From: Novipirellula aureliae
GTDB taxonomy: Bacteria > Planctomycetota > Planctomycetia > Pirellulales > Pirellulaceae
Assembly: GCF_007860185.1 (NCBI RefSeq)
Contig: NZ_SJPY01000001.1
Coordinates: forward strand, 1,201,132 to 1,265,131
Length of the DNA: 64,000 bases
Direction of reading: 5' to 3'
Shown: positions 55,106 to 64,000 of the stretch, piece after piece
How the letters are laid out: every line of letters begins with the position of its first letter
How positions within the stretch are numbered: the first letter of the stretch is position 1
Translations under genes and position numbers: made by a program
The notes under the pieces: generated by a model
Databases searched by the model: none
What the model was told of the DNA's origin: nothing
What the model saw: only the letters and a program-made list of their open reading frames with translations

Positions 55106-55801
55106 CACGACAGGTGATTCCGCTTGTAACTCTCTCAAGTATGCAACGATTGCCCAACGGTCTCGCGCGGGAATCTGAGAACCGTAACGGGGCATATTCC
55201 TGACTCCATCACGTATCGCTTGAAAAATTTGGCCGTCGGCTCGGTCGCGTATCTCTTGTGTCATTAAGTTTGTTGCTGGAACCCATTTCGTTTCCTTCAA
55301 CTCAATCGCTCTTAGATTCACTAACCCATCGCCCGTTCCAGATGCACCGTGGCATACAGCACAAAAGATCTGATACCGCTGGTACCCTCGGTCGACCAAC
55401 GATTGTTCTTCGACAAGCTGCGATGGCAACGACGTAAAATAAGTGATCGCTCCTGAATCATCTTTCGTAAATCCATCAAAAAAGTGCGGATCGTGCTGCA
55501 AATGGCCTCGCGCAACGGTGCCTTCCACGGGTTGTCGCATCGCCCGCCCATCGACAAACCATGGATGTGACGACTGAGCTGCGAACTTGGCCTGTTTGTC
55601 CATATCTTGAAAGATATGCACTCGTGGACTGCGGCTTTTCGTCGTGCGGATGTATCCAATCCACGCTAATGGAATCCAGGTGCCAATCACTGCCAGAAGC
55701 AGTGCCACGACCATCCACCAGGGCGGACGCCGCAGACGAAGCTCCTTTGCCAATCGCCCTGGCGTTGGAATCGGGAATTTCTCTTCTTGATAGGTCGGCA
55801 T
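55073..55801 (-). CDS. actE: alternative complex III subunit ActE (monohaem cytochrome c)
   Basis: One N-terminal transmembrane helix (WWMVVALLLAVIGTWIPLAWIGYI) anchors a periplasmic cytochrome c domain with RGYQRYQIFCAVCHGASGTGDG (CxxCH) and a candidate axial Met in VRNMPRYGSQI. ActE passes electrons from the complex toward oxidase or soluble cytochrome. The natural end AYLRELQAES is followed by PVVSVASSRSEIE, which is pure REP sequence, and the stop codon lies in the REP spacer. It starts three bases after the actD stop. Confidence 0.92.
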   Translation of the reverse strand: MPTYQEEKFPIPTPGRLAKELRLRRPPWWMVVALLLAVIGTWIPLAWIGYIRTTKSRSPRVHIFQDMDKQAKFAAQSSHPWFVDGRAMRQPVEGTVARGHLQHDPHFFDGFTKDDSGAITYFTSLPSQLVEEQSLVDRGYQRYQIFCAVCHGASGTGDGLVNLRAIELKETKWVPATNLMTQEIRDRADGQIFQAIRDGVRNMPRYGSQIPARDRWAIVAYLRELQAESPVVSVASSRSEIE

Positions 55802-55804
55802 CGT

Positions 55805-56374
55805 CTAATCCTCTATTACCACTTCGATCGCGGTCGGGCCGAGGGACTCGAGAAACGCTTTCGTCTTTTCTAACTCGAAATGCTTGTCTTCCGCTTCAAT
55901 CACAATAAAGAACCGATCCGACGTGGCACGCAAGAACCGACGACTCTTGCTGAGCGGGTTGTAAAGCATCGGCAGCTTGTTCAGCCCCAACATCCCCAAC
56001 ACCGTACCAATCGCAGCGAACAGCACAGTGGTCTCGAAGATGATTGGAATGTTCGCAGGTAAACTGAAGGTTGGCTTACCGCTAATCATAAACTCATAGC
56101 CTTGTACACTCGGCGATAAACCCGGGACCGTCGTTGCGTTCATCCACCAACACATCAGTAGTCCGAAGACTGCGCCTGCAAGACCGTGGACCAGTGTGAT
56201 CCACGGCAGAATCGTTGGCGGTAAACCCATCGATTTATTGATCCCATGAATCGGCATCGGGCTATGCACGTCCCAGATCATGTAGTCCGCGTCACGAACT
56301 TTCTCGGCAGCCCGCATGATCGTGGCAACCGAGTCGAACTCGGCGATTAGGGCGTAGGGTTTCTGTTCACTCAT
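55805..56374 (-). CDS. actD: alternative complex III subunit ActD (DUF3341)
   Basis: A 189-residue protein starting MSEQKPYALIAEFDSVATIMRAAEKVRDADYMIWDVHSPMPIHGINKSMGLP, the DUF3341 signature, with two transmembrane helices (residues ~58-80 and ~105-130). It is a structural subunit of the complex. The open frame extends 87 codons upstream through the REP array, but ATG 56374 is the family start. Confidence 0.92.
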   Translation of the reverse strand: MSEQKPYALIAEFDSVATIMRAAEKVRDADYMIWDVHSPMPIHGINKSMGLPPTILPWITLVHGLAGAVFGLLMCWWMNATTVPGLSPSVQGYEFMISGKPTFSLPANIPIIFETTVLFAAIGTVLGMLGLNKLPMLYNPLSKSRRFLRATSDRFFIVIEAEDKHFELEKTKAFLESLGPTAIEVVIED

Positions 56375-56389
56375 TTGTTTGTTTCCGTG

Positions 56390-56625
56390 GCTGGGGCTTC
56401 TAGCCCCAGTCGCTTTCTTTTTCGCTGCGGCTGGAAGCCACAGACACGTTTTTTTTTCGCTGCGGCTAGAAGCCACAGACACGTTTCTTTTTCGCTGCGG
56501 CTGGAAGCCACAGACACGTTTCTTTTTCACTGCGGCTGGAAGCCACAGACACGTTTCTTTTTCGCTGCGGCTAGAAGCCACAGACACGTTTCTTTTTCGC
56601 TGCGGCTTGAAGCCACAGACACTTA
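56390..56625 (+). repeat. REP array between actC and actD, six copies plus one
   Basis: One CTGGGGCTTCTAGCCCCAG followed by six units of about 35 bases, CTGCGGCTGGAAGCCACAG plus ACACGTTTCTTTTTCG. It separates actC from actD by about 250 bases where these genes are normally adjacent. Confidence 0.95.
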
Positions 56626-58095
56626 GGTAAACCAATGTCCTCGTCTCAATTCTTCGGGGGTGTCCGGGTCCGGTTGGTAATCGAACCGAACACCATGCTC
56701 TTCGCCATGCGCTTGCGGCATCACCGTTTTGACTTCCGCCATCGCCACCATGGGTAAGTAGCGGCAGAACAATAGGAACAGCGTGAAAAACAAGCCGAAG
56801 CTGCCCAGCAACATGAGCAGGTCAACCCAGGTCGGCGAGAACATCGCCCAGCTAGACGGCAGGAAATCGCGATGCAACGATGTGACAACGATCACGAATC
56901 GCTCGAACCACATGCCGATGTTGACTAGAACCGCGACCAGGAAAATCATCCACACTCGCTGGCGTATCCAGCTAAACCATAACGCTTGCGGTGCAACAAC
57001 ATTGCAACAAACCATCAGCCAAAACGCCCACCAATACGGTCCCATCGGCCGGTTCATGAACACGAATTGCTCGTAGTGATGCTTGCTGTACCACGCCGTG
57101 AAAAATTCGACGGAGTAGGCATAAGCCACAATCATCCCGGTCCCCAACATCACCTTGGCCATGTTCTCGATATGCCGATGCGTGATCAAATTTCGCAATC
57201 CGAACCACTCGCGCGCTGGAATCGAAAGCACCAACACCATCGCGAAACCGCCGAACACAGCACCGGCGACGAAGTAAGGCGGGAAGATCGTTGTGTGCCA
57301 ACCGGGAAGCTGCGACGTTGCAAAGTCGAACGAAACCACACTATGGACGCTCAACACCAGCGGTGTCGCCAGAGCAGCCAAGAGCAAATAGGCTTTCTCG
57401 AATCTCAACCAGTGACGGTTCGATCCGTTCCAGCCCAACGCGAATATACCGTAAGCGACCTGTGCGAAACGATTTTTGGCTCGGTCACGCAGTGTCGCCA
57501 AATCGGGGATCATCCCCATATACCAGAACATCAGCGAAACGGTCGCGTAAGTGCTAACGGCGAAGACGTCCCACAATAGCGGACTGCGAGCTTGAGGCCA
57601 CATGCCCAGTTCATTCGGATAAGGAGCCAACCAGTAGGCGAGCCAGATTCGTCCAACATGGATTCCAGGAAAAAGGCCCGCACAACAAACGGCAAAGATC
57701 GTCATCGCCTCCGCAAACCGGTTGATCCCAGTACGCCAATTTTGCCGCAGCAGAAATAAAATCGCAGAGATCAGCGTTCCAGCATGCCCAATACCAACCC
57801 AGAAAACGAAGTTGACGATCGGGAACCCCCAACTGACGGCATTGTTATTGCCCCACACGCCGACGCCAGTGGTTAGTAGGTAGCCAACCGTGACGATCAG
57901 GATTGAGAGTAGGGCGAGTGAACAAGCGAAGGCGACATACCACATTTGCGGAGTGCGGCGCAGGGCGAGTTCAGTAACCGTGTCAGTGACCGAGGTAAAA
58001 TCGTTGTCGCCAAGCACCAGCGGAACCCGTTCGCTGGGGTTGTTCGGTTGCAGTTCCCATTGGGAAAGGGAGGCGGTGTCGGTCGTGGTGCTCAT
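56623..58095 (-). CDS. actC: alternative complex III subunit ActC (NrfD-like)
   Basis: A 490-residue polytopic membrane protein of the NrfD/PsrC family, the likely quinol-oxidising subunit next to ActB. Visible pieces: [98 protein letters not shown] and [21 protein letters not shown]. Start ATG 58095 has GGAGAAAC upstream and overlaps the actB stop. Confidence 0.93.
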   Translation of the reverse strand: MSTTTDTASLSQWELQPNNPSERVPLVLGDNDFTSVTDTVTELALRRTPQMWYVAFACSLALLSILIVTVGYLLTTGVGVWGNNNAVSWGFPIVNFVFWVGIGHAGTLISAILFLLRQNWRTGINRFAEAMTIFAVCCAGLFPGIHVGRIWLAYWLAPYPNELGMWPQARSPLLWDVFAVSTYATVSLMFWYMGMIPDLATLRDRAKNRFAQVAYGIFALGWNGSNRHWLRFEKAYLLLAALATPLVLSVHSVVSFDFATSQLPGWHTTIFPPYFVAGAVFGGFAMVLVLSIPAREWFGLRNLITHRHIENMAKVMLGTGMIVAYAYSVEFFTAWYSKHHYEQFVFMNRPMGPYWWAFWLMVCCNVVAPQALWFSWIRQRVWMIFLVAVLVNIGMWFERFVIVVTSLHRDFLPSSWAMFSPTWVDLLMLLGSFGLFFTLFLLFCRYLPMVAMAEVKTVMPQAHGEEHGVRFDYQPDPDTPEELRRGHWFT

Positions 58096-61000
58096 GGTGT
58101 TTCTCCGTGGCTGTGGCTTCCAGCCGCAGTTCGTTCACTGAAACTGGGGCTCGAAGCCCCAGTCACGGGTCGATTCCTTACTTTGGCCAAATAGGTTGTC
58201 CTCGCTCCCAAATTCAACTCTTCCAATATCTCGTAGTTGCGAACGTTCTCTTTCGCCTTCGACACCTCCGATTGTGGATCGTTCAAATCTCCGAACACGA
58301 TCGCTTCGGTAGGACAAGTTGCTTGGCAGGCTGTCTTCACTTCGCCGTCGGCAACCAAATCCGAATCCCGCATCCCTTGTGCATTATCGTTCTTCGCATG
58401 AATCCTTGCGTCCACAATCCTCTGGACACAGAACGTACATTTTTCCATCACGCCGCGCATTCGAACCGTCACTTCGGGGTTATGCACCATCTTTTTCAGC
58501 GGCGATATCTCCACGACTTGCTGTTGATCGGGGATCTGCAGCCACGGCTTGGCTGGCGTTCGTGGGTCCGAAGCTTGATAGTCAAAATAGTTGAATCGCC
58601 GTGTTTTGAAGGGACAATTGTTTGCACAATAGCGAGTCCCGATGCAGCGGTTGTAAATCATCGAATTGAGTCCTTCGCTATCATGCACCGTCGCGGCCAC
58701 GGGACACACTTGCTCACAAGGTGCGTTTTCGCAGTGTGCACACGCCATCGGCAAATGCACCACCTCCGGCTGCTGCGCATCGCCCTTGAAGTAGCGGTCG
58801 ATTCGCAACCAGTGCATCTCGCGGTTCACAGCCACATTCGCTTTGCCGACAACGGGAATATTGTTCTCCGCCTGACAAGCCACCACACAACCACTGCATC
58901 CGATGCAGGCGTTCAGGTCAATCGCCATGCCCCATTTGTGAGGTGAATCGAAGCCATGGGGCAGATCGTAAAGCGGTGCCTCGTGAACGGCATGTGCATC
59001 GCCATGTACCGCATGACGATCACGTTGAAAGTCTGCCAAGAGCGCTTCGTGAACGATCATCCCCGGTTTGCCCTTCGGCCCGATCCGCTTTTGCAATGCC
59101 GCTTCACCGACCGCGTCCAGCAAATGATGCACTTGCGTGGACACCAATTGGTATTGCTGGCCTGTCTTTGTGACTTCACAATCCGTCGCGGTGTAGCTTG
59201 AATCGCTGGTGCGAATTGGGTAAACATCAACGCCAACACCGTTTCCGATATGCCCGGCTCGCGTTCGCCCGTAGCCAAGCGGCAAGGTGATGCAACCAAT
59301 AGCCTGCCCCGGCATGATGTATGCCGCGATTTCGATTTGTGTATCCTGGTTCGCGATTCGAATCACGTCACCTGTTACAACGCCCAATGATTCCGCATCC
59401 GTTTGGCTGATCAGTGCGGCGTTGTCCCAGGTCAGTTTCGTGAGTGGTTCCGGTAGTTCTTGCAGCCAAGCGTTGTTGGCGAATCGACCGTCGAGAGTTT
59501 TTGAATCGGCGACAAAACGAATCTCGTAGCTGTGGCTTCCAGCCACAGTGTCCCTTGACTTTCCCATCGGCGGTTGGAAGCCACCACCACGGAGCTGCGG
59601 ACTCACCGCTACAAATTGACTCCCCTTCTTCACCCCAGCGTGCAGTGCCGTTTCCCAATCGCGATCACTTGCACCGCTGAACAATTCGTCAAACGTGCCC
59701 CGCACCAACTTCCTACCATCGGGACGGGGTTGGCCCAGCATCATGGCCATCAACTCGATCGCTGATTTCCCATCAAACAAAGGCAATATCAACGGTTGCT
59801 GTAACGTATACGTTCCATCCCAAGCACGACCATCACCCCAGCTTTCCAAGAAATGAGCAGCCGGTAAATGCCAAGAACAAACAGCCGAGGTTTCGTTGTC
59901 ATGCAAACTCAAGTGAATCGACGTCAATGGGCGTGATTCAGTCGATGTCAAATCTAGCGTTGCATCAGCAGGCAAGTCATAGACCGGATTGCCGCCGAGG
60001 ATGACCAGAGTGTGGATAACGTTGCCTTGCAACTGTTCGCTAAGCGACTTGATGGAACCGGCTTCACTAGCCAAGTGCTCCTCGGTATACGAAATACAAT
60101 TCCCAACGGACCCGAGTTTTTCGTTAATCGCGTAGACCAACTGATGCGCAGCGGCACTCTGGGATGCCCCGATCGCGATGACGCCCGACGGACCCGCTCT
60201 ATGAATATCCAGAGCCGCCTGTTCGAGAACGGCTGTTTCCTCTTTGCTCAAGCCGCCCGGCTTTTCCGATAGGATGTCAAAACGGTAGGCCAGATAAGCG
60301 ACGCTCTTTTCGATCAGCGATGGCTTCATCGGCAAGCGAACGTCGGCGACCGAGCCTGTGACCGACATAGTCGGTTCGACGACGATAAGCCGGTTCATTC
60401 TTCCTTGATCGACCGAGCGACGACCAGCGGCCCAGTCGCGGGCGAGTTTCAAACTCGCCGGATGACTGCCAAGTAGATCCGCGTCGAACGACAGAATCAC
60501 GTCCGCTTTTTGCAACTCGTACTGACATCGCAACACTTGCCCATAGGCACCCCTGCAACCCGCAAATTCGTTGTCGCGAGCGAGCGGTTGGTATTCGAAT
60601 ACCTTCGCCTTCGGCATCGTCTGTTGCAGCTCGCCCATCAGCCGTTTCATGGTTGGACTGGCGGTCGGCTGAACCAGCAACGCCAAGCCTTCGCCTTGTG
60701 ACATTTTGAGCGATTGGAAATGGGGCATCGCGAAAGCGCTGAAGTCTTGCCAAGTCTTTGTGGCTGTGGCTTCCAGCCGCAGTGCTGGGGCTGGAAGCCC
60801 CAACCACTTAACATGCCGACTACGATCGGGATCGTAACACTCAAGTACGCTTGCTTGTGCAAATGCACTCGCGGCCCCGAGAGAAAACGGATGATCGGGG
60901 TTGCCTTCGATCTTGATCGGTCGCCCGTCGTAGCTCTTGGCCAAAATTCCGGTCGAAACACCGTCTAGTTCAATCGCGGTCGCATAGTACTCAGCGACTC

Positions 61001-61319
61001 CCGGTGTGAAGCCTTCGGGACGCGAGGTGTGAGGTCGCACTTCTTCGGTTGGCCAGCGGCGACATCCGGCGCTGGTGATGCCTGCTAGCGCGAATGAGGC
61101 TCCCAATAGCCGCATGAACTGACGTCGGTCGGTCTTCGCGATCGCTTGTGCGAGACTCGGGAATTCCTCATCGATGTATTGCTGGACCTCGGGCGACTCC
61201 GCCAAGTGTTCGAGGCTGCGCCAATACTCGGGGCCTTTCGTGACTGGGGCTTCTAACCCCTGTGCTTTTCGTTCGCTGCGGCTGGAAGCCATAGCCACGG
61301 GCTGTGTTATCGGTGACAT
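58092..61319 (-). CDS. actB: alternative complex III subunit ActB (molybdopterin-oxidoreductase-like plus Fe-S domain) with REP-coded insertions
   Basis: A 1075-residue fusion of a molybdopterin-oxidoreductase-like domain (family-known to lack the Mo cofactor) and a ferredoxin-like domain. The N-terminal part has [23 protein letters not shown] and [22 protein letters not shown], a Tat-like signal. The C-terminal part has four-cluster motifs: [51 protein letters not shown] and CTFCVQRI. It carries electrons from the quinol site to the haems. Four segments are REP sequence read in frame: near the start ([15 protein letters not shown]), at about residues 172-187 ([14 protein letters not shown]), about 577-598 ([11 protein letters not shown]...VAGSHS) and at the end ([23 protein letters not shown]). 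The ATG overlaps the end of actA. Confidence 0.93.
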   Translation of the reverse strand: MSPITQPVAMASSRSERKAQGLEAPVTKGPEYWRSLEHLAESPEVQQYIDEEFPSLAQAIAKTDRRQFMRLLGASFALAGITSAGCRRWPTEEVRPHTSRPEGFTPGVAEYYATAIELDGVSTGILAKSYDGRPIKIEGNPDHPFSLGAASAFAQASVLECYDPDRSRHVKWLGLPAPALRLEATATKTWQDFSAFAMPHFQSLKMSQGEGLALLVQPTASPTMKRLMGELQQTMPKAKVFEYQPLARDNEFAGCRGAYGQVLRCQYELQKADVILSFDADLLGSHPASLKLARDWAAGRRSVDQGRMNRLIVVEPTMSVTGSVADVRLPMKPSLIEKSVAYLAYRFDILSEKPGGLSKEETAVLEQAALDIHRAGPSGVIAIGASQSAAAHQLVYAINEKLGSVGNCISYTEEHLASEAGSIKSLSEQLQGNVIHTLVILGGNPVYDLPADATLDLTSTESRPLTSIHLSLHDNETSAVCSWHLPAAHFLESWGDGRAWDGTYTLQQPLILPLFDGKSAIELMAMMLGQPRPDGRKLVRGTFDELFSGASDRDWETALHAGVKKGSQFVAVSPQLRGGGFQPPMGKSRDTVAGSHSYEIRFVADSKTLDGRFANNAWLQELPEPLTKLTWDNAALISQTDAESLGVVTGDVIRIANQDTQIEIAAYIMPGQAIGCITLPLGYGRTRAGHIGNGVGVDVYPIRTSDSSYTATDCEVTKTGQQYQLVSTQVHHLLDAVGEAALQKRIGPKGKPGMIVHEALLADFQRDRHAVHGDAHAVHEAPLYDLPHGFDSPHKWGMAIDLNACIGCSGCVVACQAENNIPVVGKANVAVNREMHWLRIDRYFKGDAQQPEVVHLPMACAHCENAPCEQVCPVAATVHDSEGLNSMIYNRCIGTRYCANNCPFKTRRFNYFDYQASDPRTPAKPWLQIPDQQQVVEISPLKKMVHNPEVTVRMRGVMEKCTFCVQRIVDARIHAKNDNAQGMRDSDLVADGEVKTACQATCPTEAIVFGDLNDPQSEVSKAKENVRNYEILEELNLGARTTYLAKVRNRPVTGASSPSFSERTAAGSHSHGETP
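58106..58168 (+). repeat. REP pair forming the 3' end of actB
   Basis: GTGGCTTCCAGCCGCAG and CTGGGGCTCGAAGCCCCAG lie in the last codons of actB and supply its C-terminal residues. Confidence 0.88.
59527..59590 (+). repeat. REP inside actB
   Basis: AGCTGTGGCTTCCAGCCACAG and, 30 bases on, GCGGTTGGAAGCCACC. The insert keeps the frame of actB. Confidence 0.85.
60761..60805 (+). repeat. REP pair inside actB
   Basis: TGGCTTCCAGCCGCAG followed directly by CTGGGGCTGGAAGCCCCAA, read in frame within actB as [14 protein letters not shown]. Confidence 0.9.
61241..61300 (+). repeat. REP pair near the start of actB
   Basis: GACTGGGGCTTCTAACCCCTG and CTGCGGCTGGAAGCCATAG lie between the first codons of actB and the conserved YWRSLEHL segment, in frame. 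Confidence 0.9.
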
Positions 61320-62011
61320 GTGGTACAGCTCGTCATGAATGGAGGGGACTGAACGTGATACTCAGAAGCAAGCTCTTTGCCCAACTCGGCCGATGTCTTT
61401 CCGGTCGCACTGACTGCATCCCAGTTCATGTTGGTCACTTCGCTAAGCGGCCGAATGTTCGGCTCGGGATTGCGATGGCATCCCAAACACCAAGTCATCG
61501 AAAGTGGTTGAACTTGCTCGACCTCTTCCATCTCATTGATCTGGCCATGACACGTCACACAGGCGACTCCCTTATTGACGTGTGCGGAATGATTGAAGTA
61601 GACAAAATCAGGCAGATCATGCACTTTGGTCCAGGAAACCGGAGTCGCCTTTTCAAAACTGTCTCGCATCGGCTTCAGCAATTCACTTTCGGATTTGATC
61701 GACGCGTGACAGTTCAAGCAGGTTTGCGTTGGAGGGATAGCTGCAAAGGATGCGGTTTCGACGGTGCTGTGACAATAGCGGCAATCCATTTGCATTTTGC
61801 CGACGTGAATGGCATGTGAAAACGCGATCGGCTGTTTCGGTTGATAGCCCACAGAGCGTGTTTCGGGCGAGATCAGCAGTGTGAATAGTAGCGGCACGTA
61901 GGTCAACAATCCGATCGCGACAATCAATGTCGTCGGAAATAGATAGTTCGCCCACCGTGGAAAATGGAAACGATCGCCTTCGATCGGGTCACCTTCGGAT
62001 GCTTCAACCAT
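61307..62011 (-). CDS. actA: alternative complex III subunit ActA (pentahaem cytochrome c)
   Basis: One N-terminal transmembrane helix (LFPTTLIVAIGLLTYVPLLFTLL) precedes five CxxCH haem sites: CRYCH, CLNCH, CVTCH, CLGCH and CTTCH. FSHAIHVGKMQMDCRYCHSTVE is typical of ActA. It gathers electrons from ActB and passes them on to ActE. ATG 62011 has AAGG-type Shine-Dalgarno sequences upstream. The last codons contain the actB start. Confidence 0.95.
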   Translation of the reverse strand: MVEASEGDPIEGDRFHFPRWANYLFPTTLIVAIGLLTYVPLLFTLLISPETRSVGYQPKQPIAFSHAIHVGKMQMDCRYCHSTVETASFAAIPPTQTCLNCHASIKSESELLKPMRDSFEKATPVSWTKVHDLPDFVYFNHSAHVNKGVACVTCHGQINEMEEVEQVQPLSMTWCLGCHRNPEPNIRPLSEVTNMNWDAVSATGKTSAELGKELASEYHVQSPPFMTSCTTCHR

Positions 62012-62044
62012 GATGCCTTGCCTTTCCCAACATAACCGGAGCAT

Positions 62045-62424
62045 CCAGCCCCAGCCGAACTTGTTACCTACTGCGGCTGGAAGCCACAGACACGATTTTT
62101 GTGACTGGGGCTTCTAGCCCCAGCATTTAAATATCGCTGCGGCTGGAAGCCACAGACACGATTGGTGTGACTGGGGCTTCTAGCCCCAGTATTTAAATGT
62201 CACTGCGGCTGGAAGCCACAGACACGATTGTTGTGACTGGGGCTTCTAGCCCCAGTATTTAAATATCGCTGCGGCTGGAAGCCACAGACACGATTGGTGT
62301 GACTGGGGCTTCTAGCCCCAGTATTTAATATCGCTGCGGCTGGAAGCCACAGACACGATTGGTGTGACTGGGGCTTCTAGCCCCAGCATTTACATGTCAC
62401 TGCGGCTGGAAGCCACAGCCACGA
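62045..62424 (+). repeat. composite REP array alternating two REP types
   Basis: Six CTGCGGCTGGAAGCCACAG copies alternate with five CTGGGGCTTCTAGCCCCAG copies, joined by ACACGATTGGTGTGA and TATTTAAATATCG spacers, giving a super-unit of about 65 bases. It fills the gap between actA and the membrane cytochrome gene. Confidence 0.95.
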
Positions 62425-63561
62425 CTACAAACGCATAAATCCGAACACAAACACAACCAACCACGCCCCGGTTGCCACGATCCAACCCCAGGCAGCAAAA
62501 TCCCACCACGGCCGTTCGCCCGTCACGGAGTTCTCTTTCGCAGAACTACCCAGCAGCCTTCGCAACAACACATTGCTCGATGCGACCATCACTCCAAAAA
62601 GCAACAGCCCGTGAATCCCTGTCAGTCCAAGCGATAGCGACTGTAGCAGCAATTGACGCCGCAATTTACTTTGCAGTGCAAACGACTTCGCATCGCCAAC
62701 ATCACTGCGATTATCAAGATCAATCATCCCCGCTGGCGGCGCCGGTCCCGCGGGAACAACCCACTTCGCCAACGGAGCCGGCGGCGCATTCGGGTCTCCG
62801 GTTGCCGCCGCTGGCGCGCCACCTTTCTGCACTTCTCGAATGAACGCCACCAAATGAACAATTTTATCGTCGCCCAAGAATGGGTTGCCGCCACGAGCCG
62901 GCATGACCTTTTTTGATTGATTGTTTGGGTCGGTCGCCGCTCGGCCCAAACGAATCACACCCGCTACGGCGGCGTCATCGGCCGTCGCGATAAACTCGCT
63001 ACCACGAAGCGATGGAGCGAGATTGGCGATCCCGTCACCGGTGGGCCCATGGCAAGTGATGCAGGTCGTCGAAAAGATCTTCTGGCCTTCTTCTGCGTTA
63101 CCTTCCGTCGTCGCCACGGGAACCACCGCATCGAATGATCCAGCATCGCCCGTGTTTCGCTTCGAAACATCCATCACAATCGGCCCGGTCGCAAAAGCTC
63201 GAGCGAACAACACCGTATGGATGCCCAACGCGATCAAACCACAGCCAATCACGATCGAAAAATGGCTGTATAAAGCAGTCGCATTGGAATGCCGAAATGC
63301 GATCCGCGACCAATACAGATTCAAGACAGCCCAACTCATCGCCACCACGGAAATGATTGCCCAGCCACGATCCAATGCCCGGCCAACCACGTCGGCTTCC
63401 GCACCGGCATACGCGGAATAAACAACAACGAGCAACCCCAACAACGTGCAGAACAGCAACAGCAACGCGGCGATCGGCGCGAACAACCAATCGGTCATCG
63501 CAAGTCGACCGCTGGTGAAACCCGTCGTAGGGTCCGTGCTAGCTGCGCTGCCACTCATCAA
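62425..63561 (-). CDS. membrane protein with cytochrome c domain, upstream of act operon
   Basis: A 378-residue protein. Three to four N-terminal helices (LFAPIAALLLLFCTLLGLLVVVYSAYAG; AIISVVAMSWAVLNLYW; FSIVIGCGLIALGIHTVLF) are followed by a class I cytochrome c domain (GQKIFSTTCITCHGPTGDGIANLAPSLRGSEF ... VMPARGGNPFLGDDKIVHLVAFIREVQ, with the distal Met in KVMPARGG) and C-terminal helices. It opens the leftward act cluster and probably takes or gives electrons to the complex. The exact family is not recognised. Confidence 0.8.
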   Translation of the reverse strand: MMSGSAASTDPTTGFTSGRLAMTDWLFAPIAALLLLFCTLLGLLVVVYSAYAGAEADVVGRALDRGWAIISVVAMSWAVLNLYWSRIAFRHSNATALYSHFSIVIGCGLIALGIHTVLFARAFATGPIVMDVSKRNTGDAGSFDAVVPVATTEGNAEEGQKIFSTTCITCHGPTGDGIANLAPSLRGSEFIATADDAAVAGVIRLGRAATDPNNQSKKVMPARGGNPFLGDDKIVHLVAFIREVQKGGAPAAATGDPNAPPAPLAKWVVPAGPAPPAGMIDLDNRSDVGDAKSFALQSKLRRQLLLQSLSLGLTGIHGLLLFGVMVASSNVLLRRLLGSSAKENSVTGERPWWDFAAWGWIVATGAWLVVFVFGFMRL

Positions 63562-63675
63562 ATCCGACTCAATTCATACGATTTTGCAAAAGCCAAAACA
63601 GCGACCTTGTCGCTTGATTCACGATATGTTAGTCTTTAATTCGCTGTTGTGCAACAGGCCTTGCGAGATTTTTCG

Positions 63676-63830
63676 TGGCTGTGGCTTCCAGCCGCAGTTC
63701 TGGCTTTCGTTGCAACTCCAATGCACGTGCGGCAGCAAAACCGTTGCAAGCATGGCTTCCAGCCGCAGTTCTGGCTTTCCATGCACCCTCGCTGTTCATG
63801 CACTGCGGCTGGAAGCCACAGACACGATGA
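63676..63830 (+). repeat. three REP copies upstream of the membrane cytochrome gene
   Basis: GTGGCTTCCAGCCGCAG at 63682, GGCTTCCAGCCGCAG near 63753 (both followed by TTCTGGCTTTC) and CTGCGGCTGGAAGCCACAG at 63803. They lie in the divergent gap between the cytochrome gene and the last plus-strand gene. Confidence 0.88.
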
Positions 63831-63863
63831 ACGGGCCGAGGCCGAGCAAGAGAGACCATAAGA

Positions 63864-64000
63864 ATGAACACAACCAACCGCAATTTAGTCATCGGGCTTG
63901 CTGGATTGATGATCCTGCTAATCAGCATCCTGATCTACTCGCAAGTCAACGCATCGCACAACTACGACCTCGGCAGCTTCCAGCAGCAAGCGGAACAGTA
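63864..64000 (+). CDS. start of a membrane-anchored protein, truncated by window end
   Basis: ATG 63864 opens a frame to the window edge: MNTTNRNLVIGLAGLMILLISILIYSQV is one transmembrane helix, then NASHNYDLGSFQQQAEQ. Too short to assign. It is divergent from the act cluster. Confidence 0.6.
   Translation, partial: MNTTNRNLVIGLAGLMILLISILIYSQVNASHNYDLGSFQQQAEQ

Noticed and set aside
54681-55203. Plus-strand frames of repeated [19 protein letters not shown]
   Set aside because: Generated by the REP array, which is stop-free in plus frames; no independent coding evidence.
56375-56635. N-terminal extension of ActD through the REP array
   Set aside because: The extra 87 residues are REP translation; the DUF3341 family start MSEQKPYALIAEF is at 56374.

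Overview
The window looks like a chromosomal segment of a planctomycete of the Pirellulaceae/Rhodopirellula type. This rests on gene content: the planctomycete-typical DUF1552 and DUF1592-type secreted proteins, a complete alternative complex III operon, a DUF58/transglutaminase/MoxR cluster, many lipoproteins, frequent TTG/GTG starts, and heavy loads of short palindromic repeats. No tRNA, rRNA or CRISPR array was seen.

Layout. Positions 1-5.1 kb hold a partial S41 protease, a lipase-like lipoprotein whose 5' end carries a 13-copy 39-bp repeat array, and csrA with a long C-terminal tail. From 5.4 to 18.8 kb is a housekeeping block: a HIT protein, prfB with its programmed frameshift, mnmA, recQ, dnaG, rpoD, a stand-alone FtsH-type (M41) peptidase domain and a giant AsmA-like protein. 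From 18.9 to 21.6 kb are two small lipoproteins and a TlpA-like thioredoxin. An intact IS630-family element (21.82-23.04 kb) has cut off the 5' end of a DUF1592 gene, which is followed by its DUF1552 partner. From 27.1 to 34.4 kb there is a tightly overlapping cluster: a Cys/His-rich protein, DUF58, a TgpA-like pseudo-transglutaminase, MoxR, a lipoprotein and a PF03773-type permease. From 35.3 to 37.2 kb a Y1/REP-associated-transposase-like gene sits among its palindromic repeats. From 37.3 to 43.1 kb there is an RND efflux pair with a small ion channel.

From 43.2 to 51.6 kb is a nitrogen-oxide block: radical SAM/SPASM protein, nitronate monooxygenase, Rrf2 regulator, quinol-type NO reductase, YwiC-like protein, RIC (iron-centre repair) and a second Rrf2 regulator with three cysteines. 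Two promoters in this block share a palindromic motif. From 51.6 to 63.6 kb, read leftward, is a membrane cytochrome c gene, actA-B-C-D-E, a RAYT transposase, actF, then mobB. This encodes a quinol:cytochrome c oxidoreductase (alternative complex III).

The most striking theme is repeat invasion of genes. A REP family with the core GGCT(A/G)GAAGCC fills most junctions of the act operon, lies in frame inside actB at four places, forms the C-terminus of actE, flanks a RAYT gene placed between actE and actF, and a variant of it forms an in-frame array in a permease loop. A different 18-bp hairpin repeat encodes the peptide GSLTRSTT just ahead of the signal peptides of two unrelated lipoproteins. 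A third family, headed by GTAG, accompanies the other Y1-like transposase.
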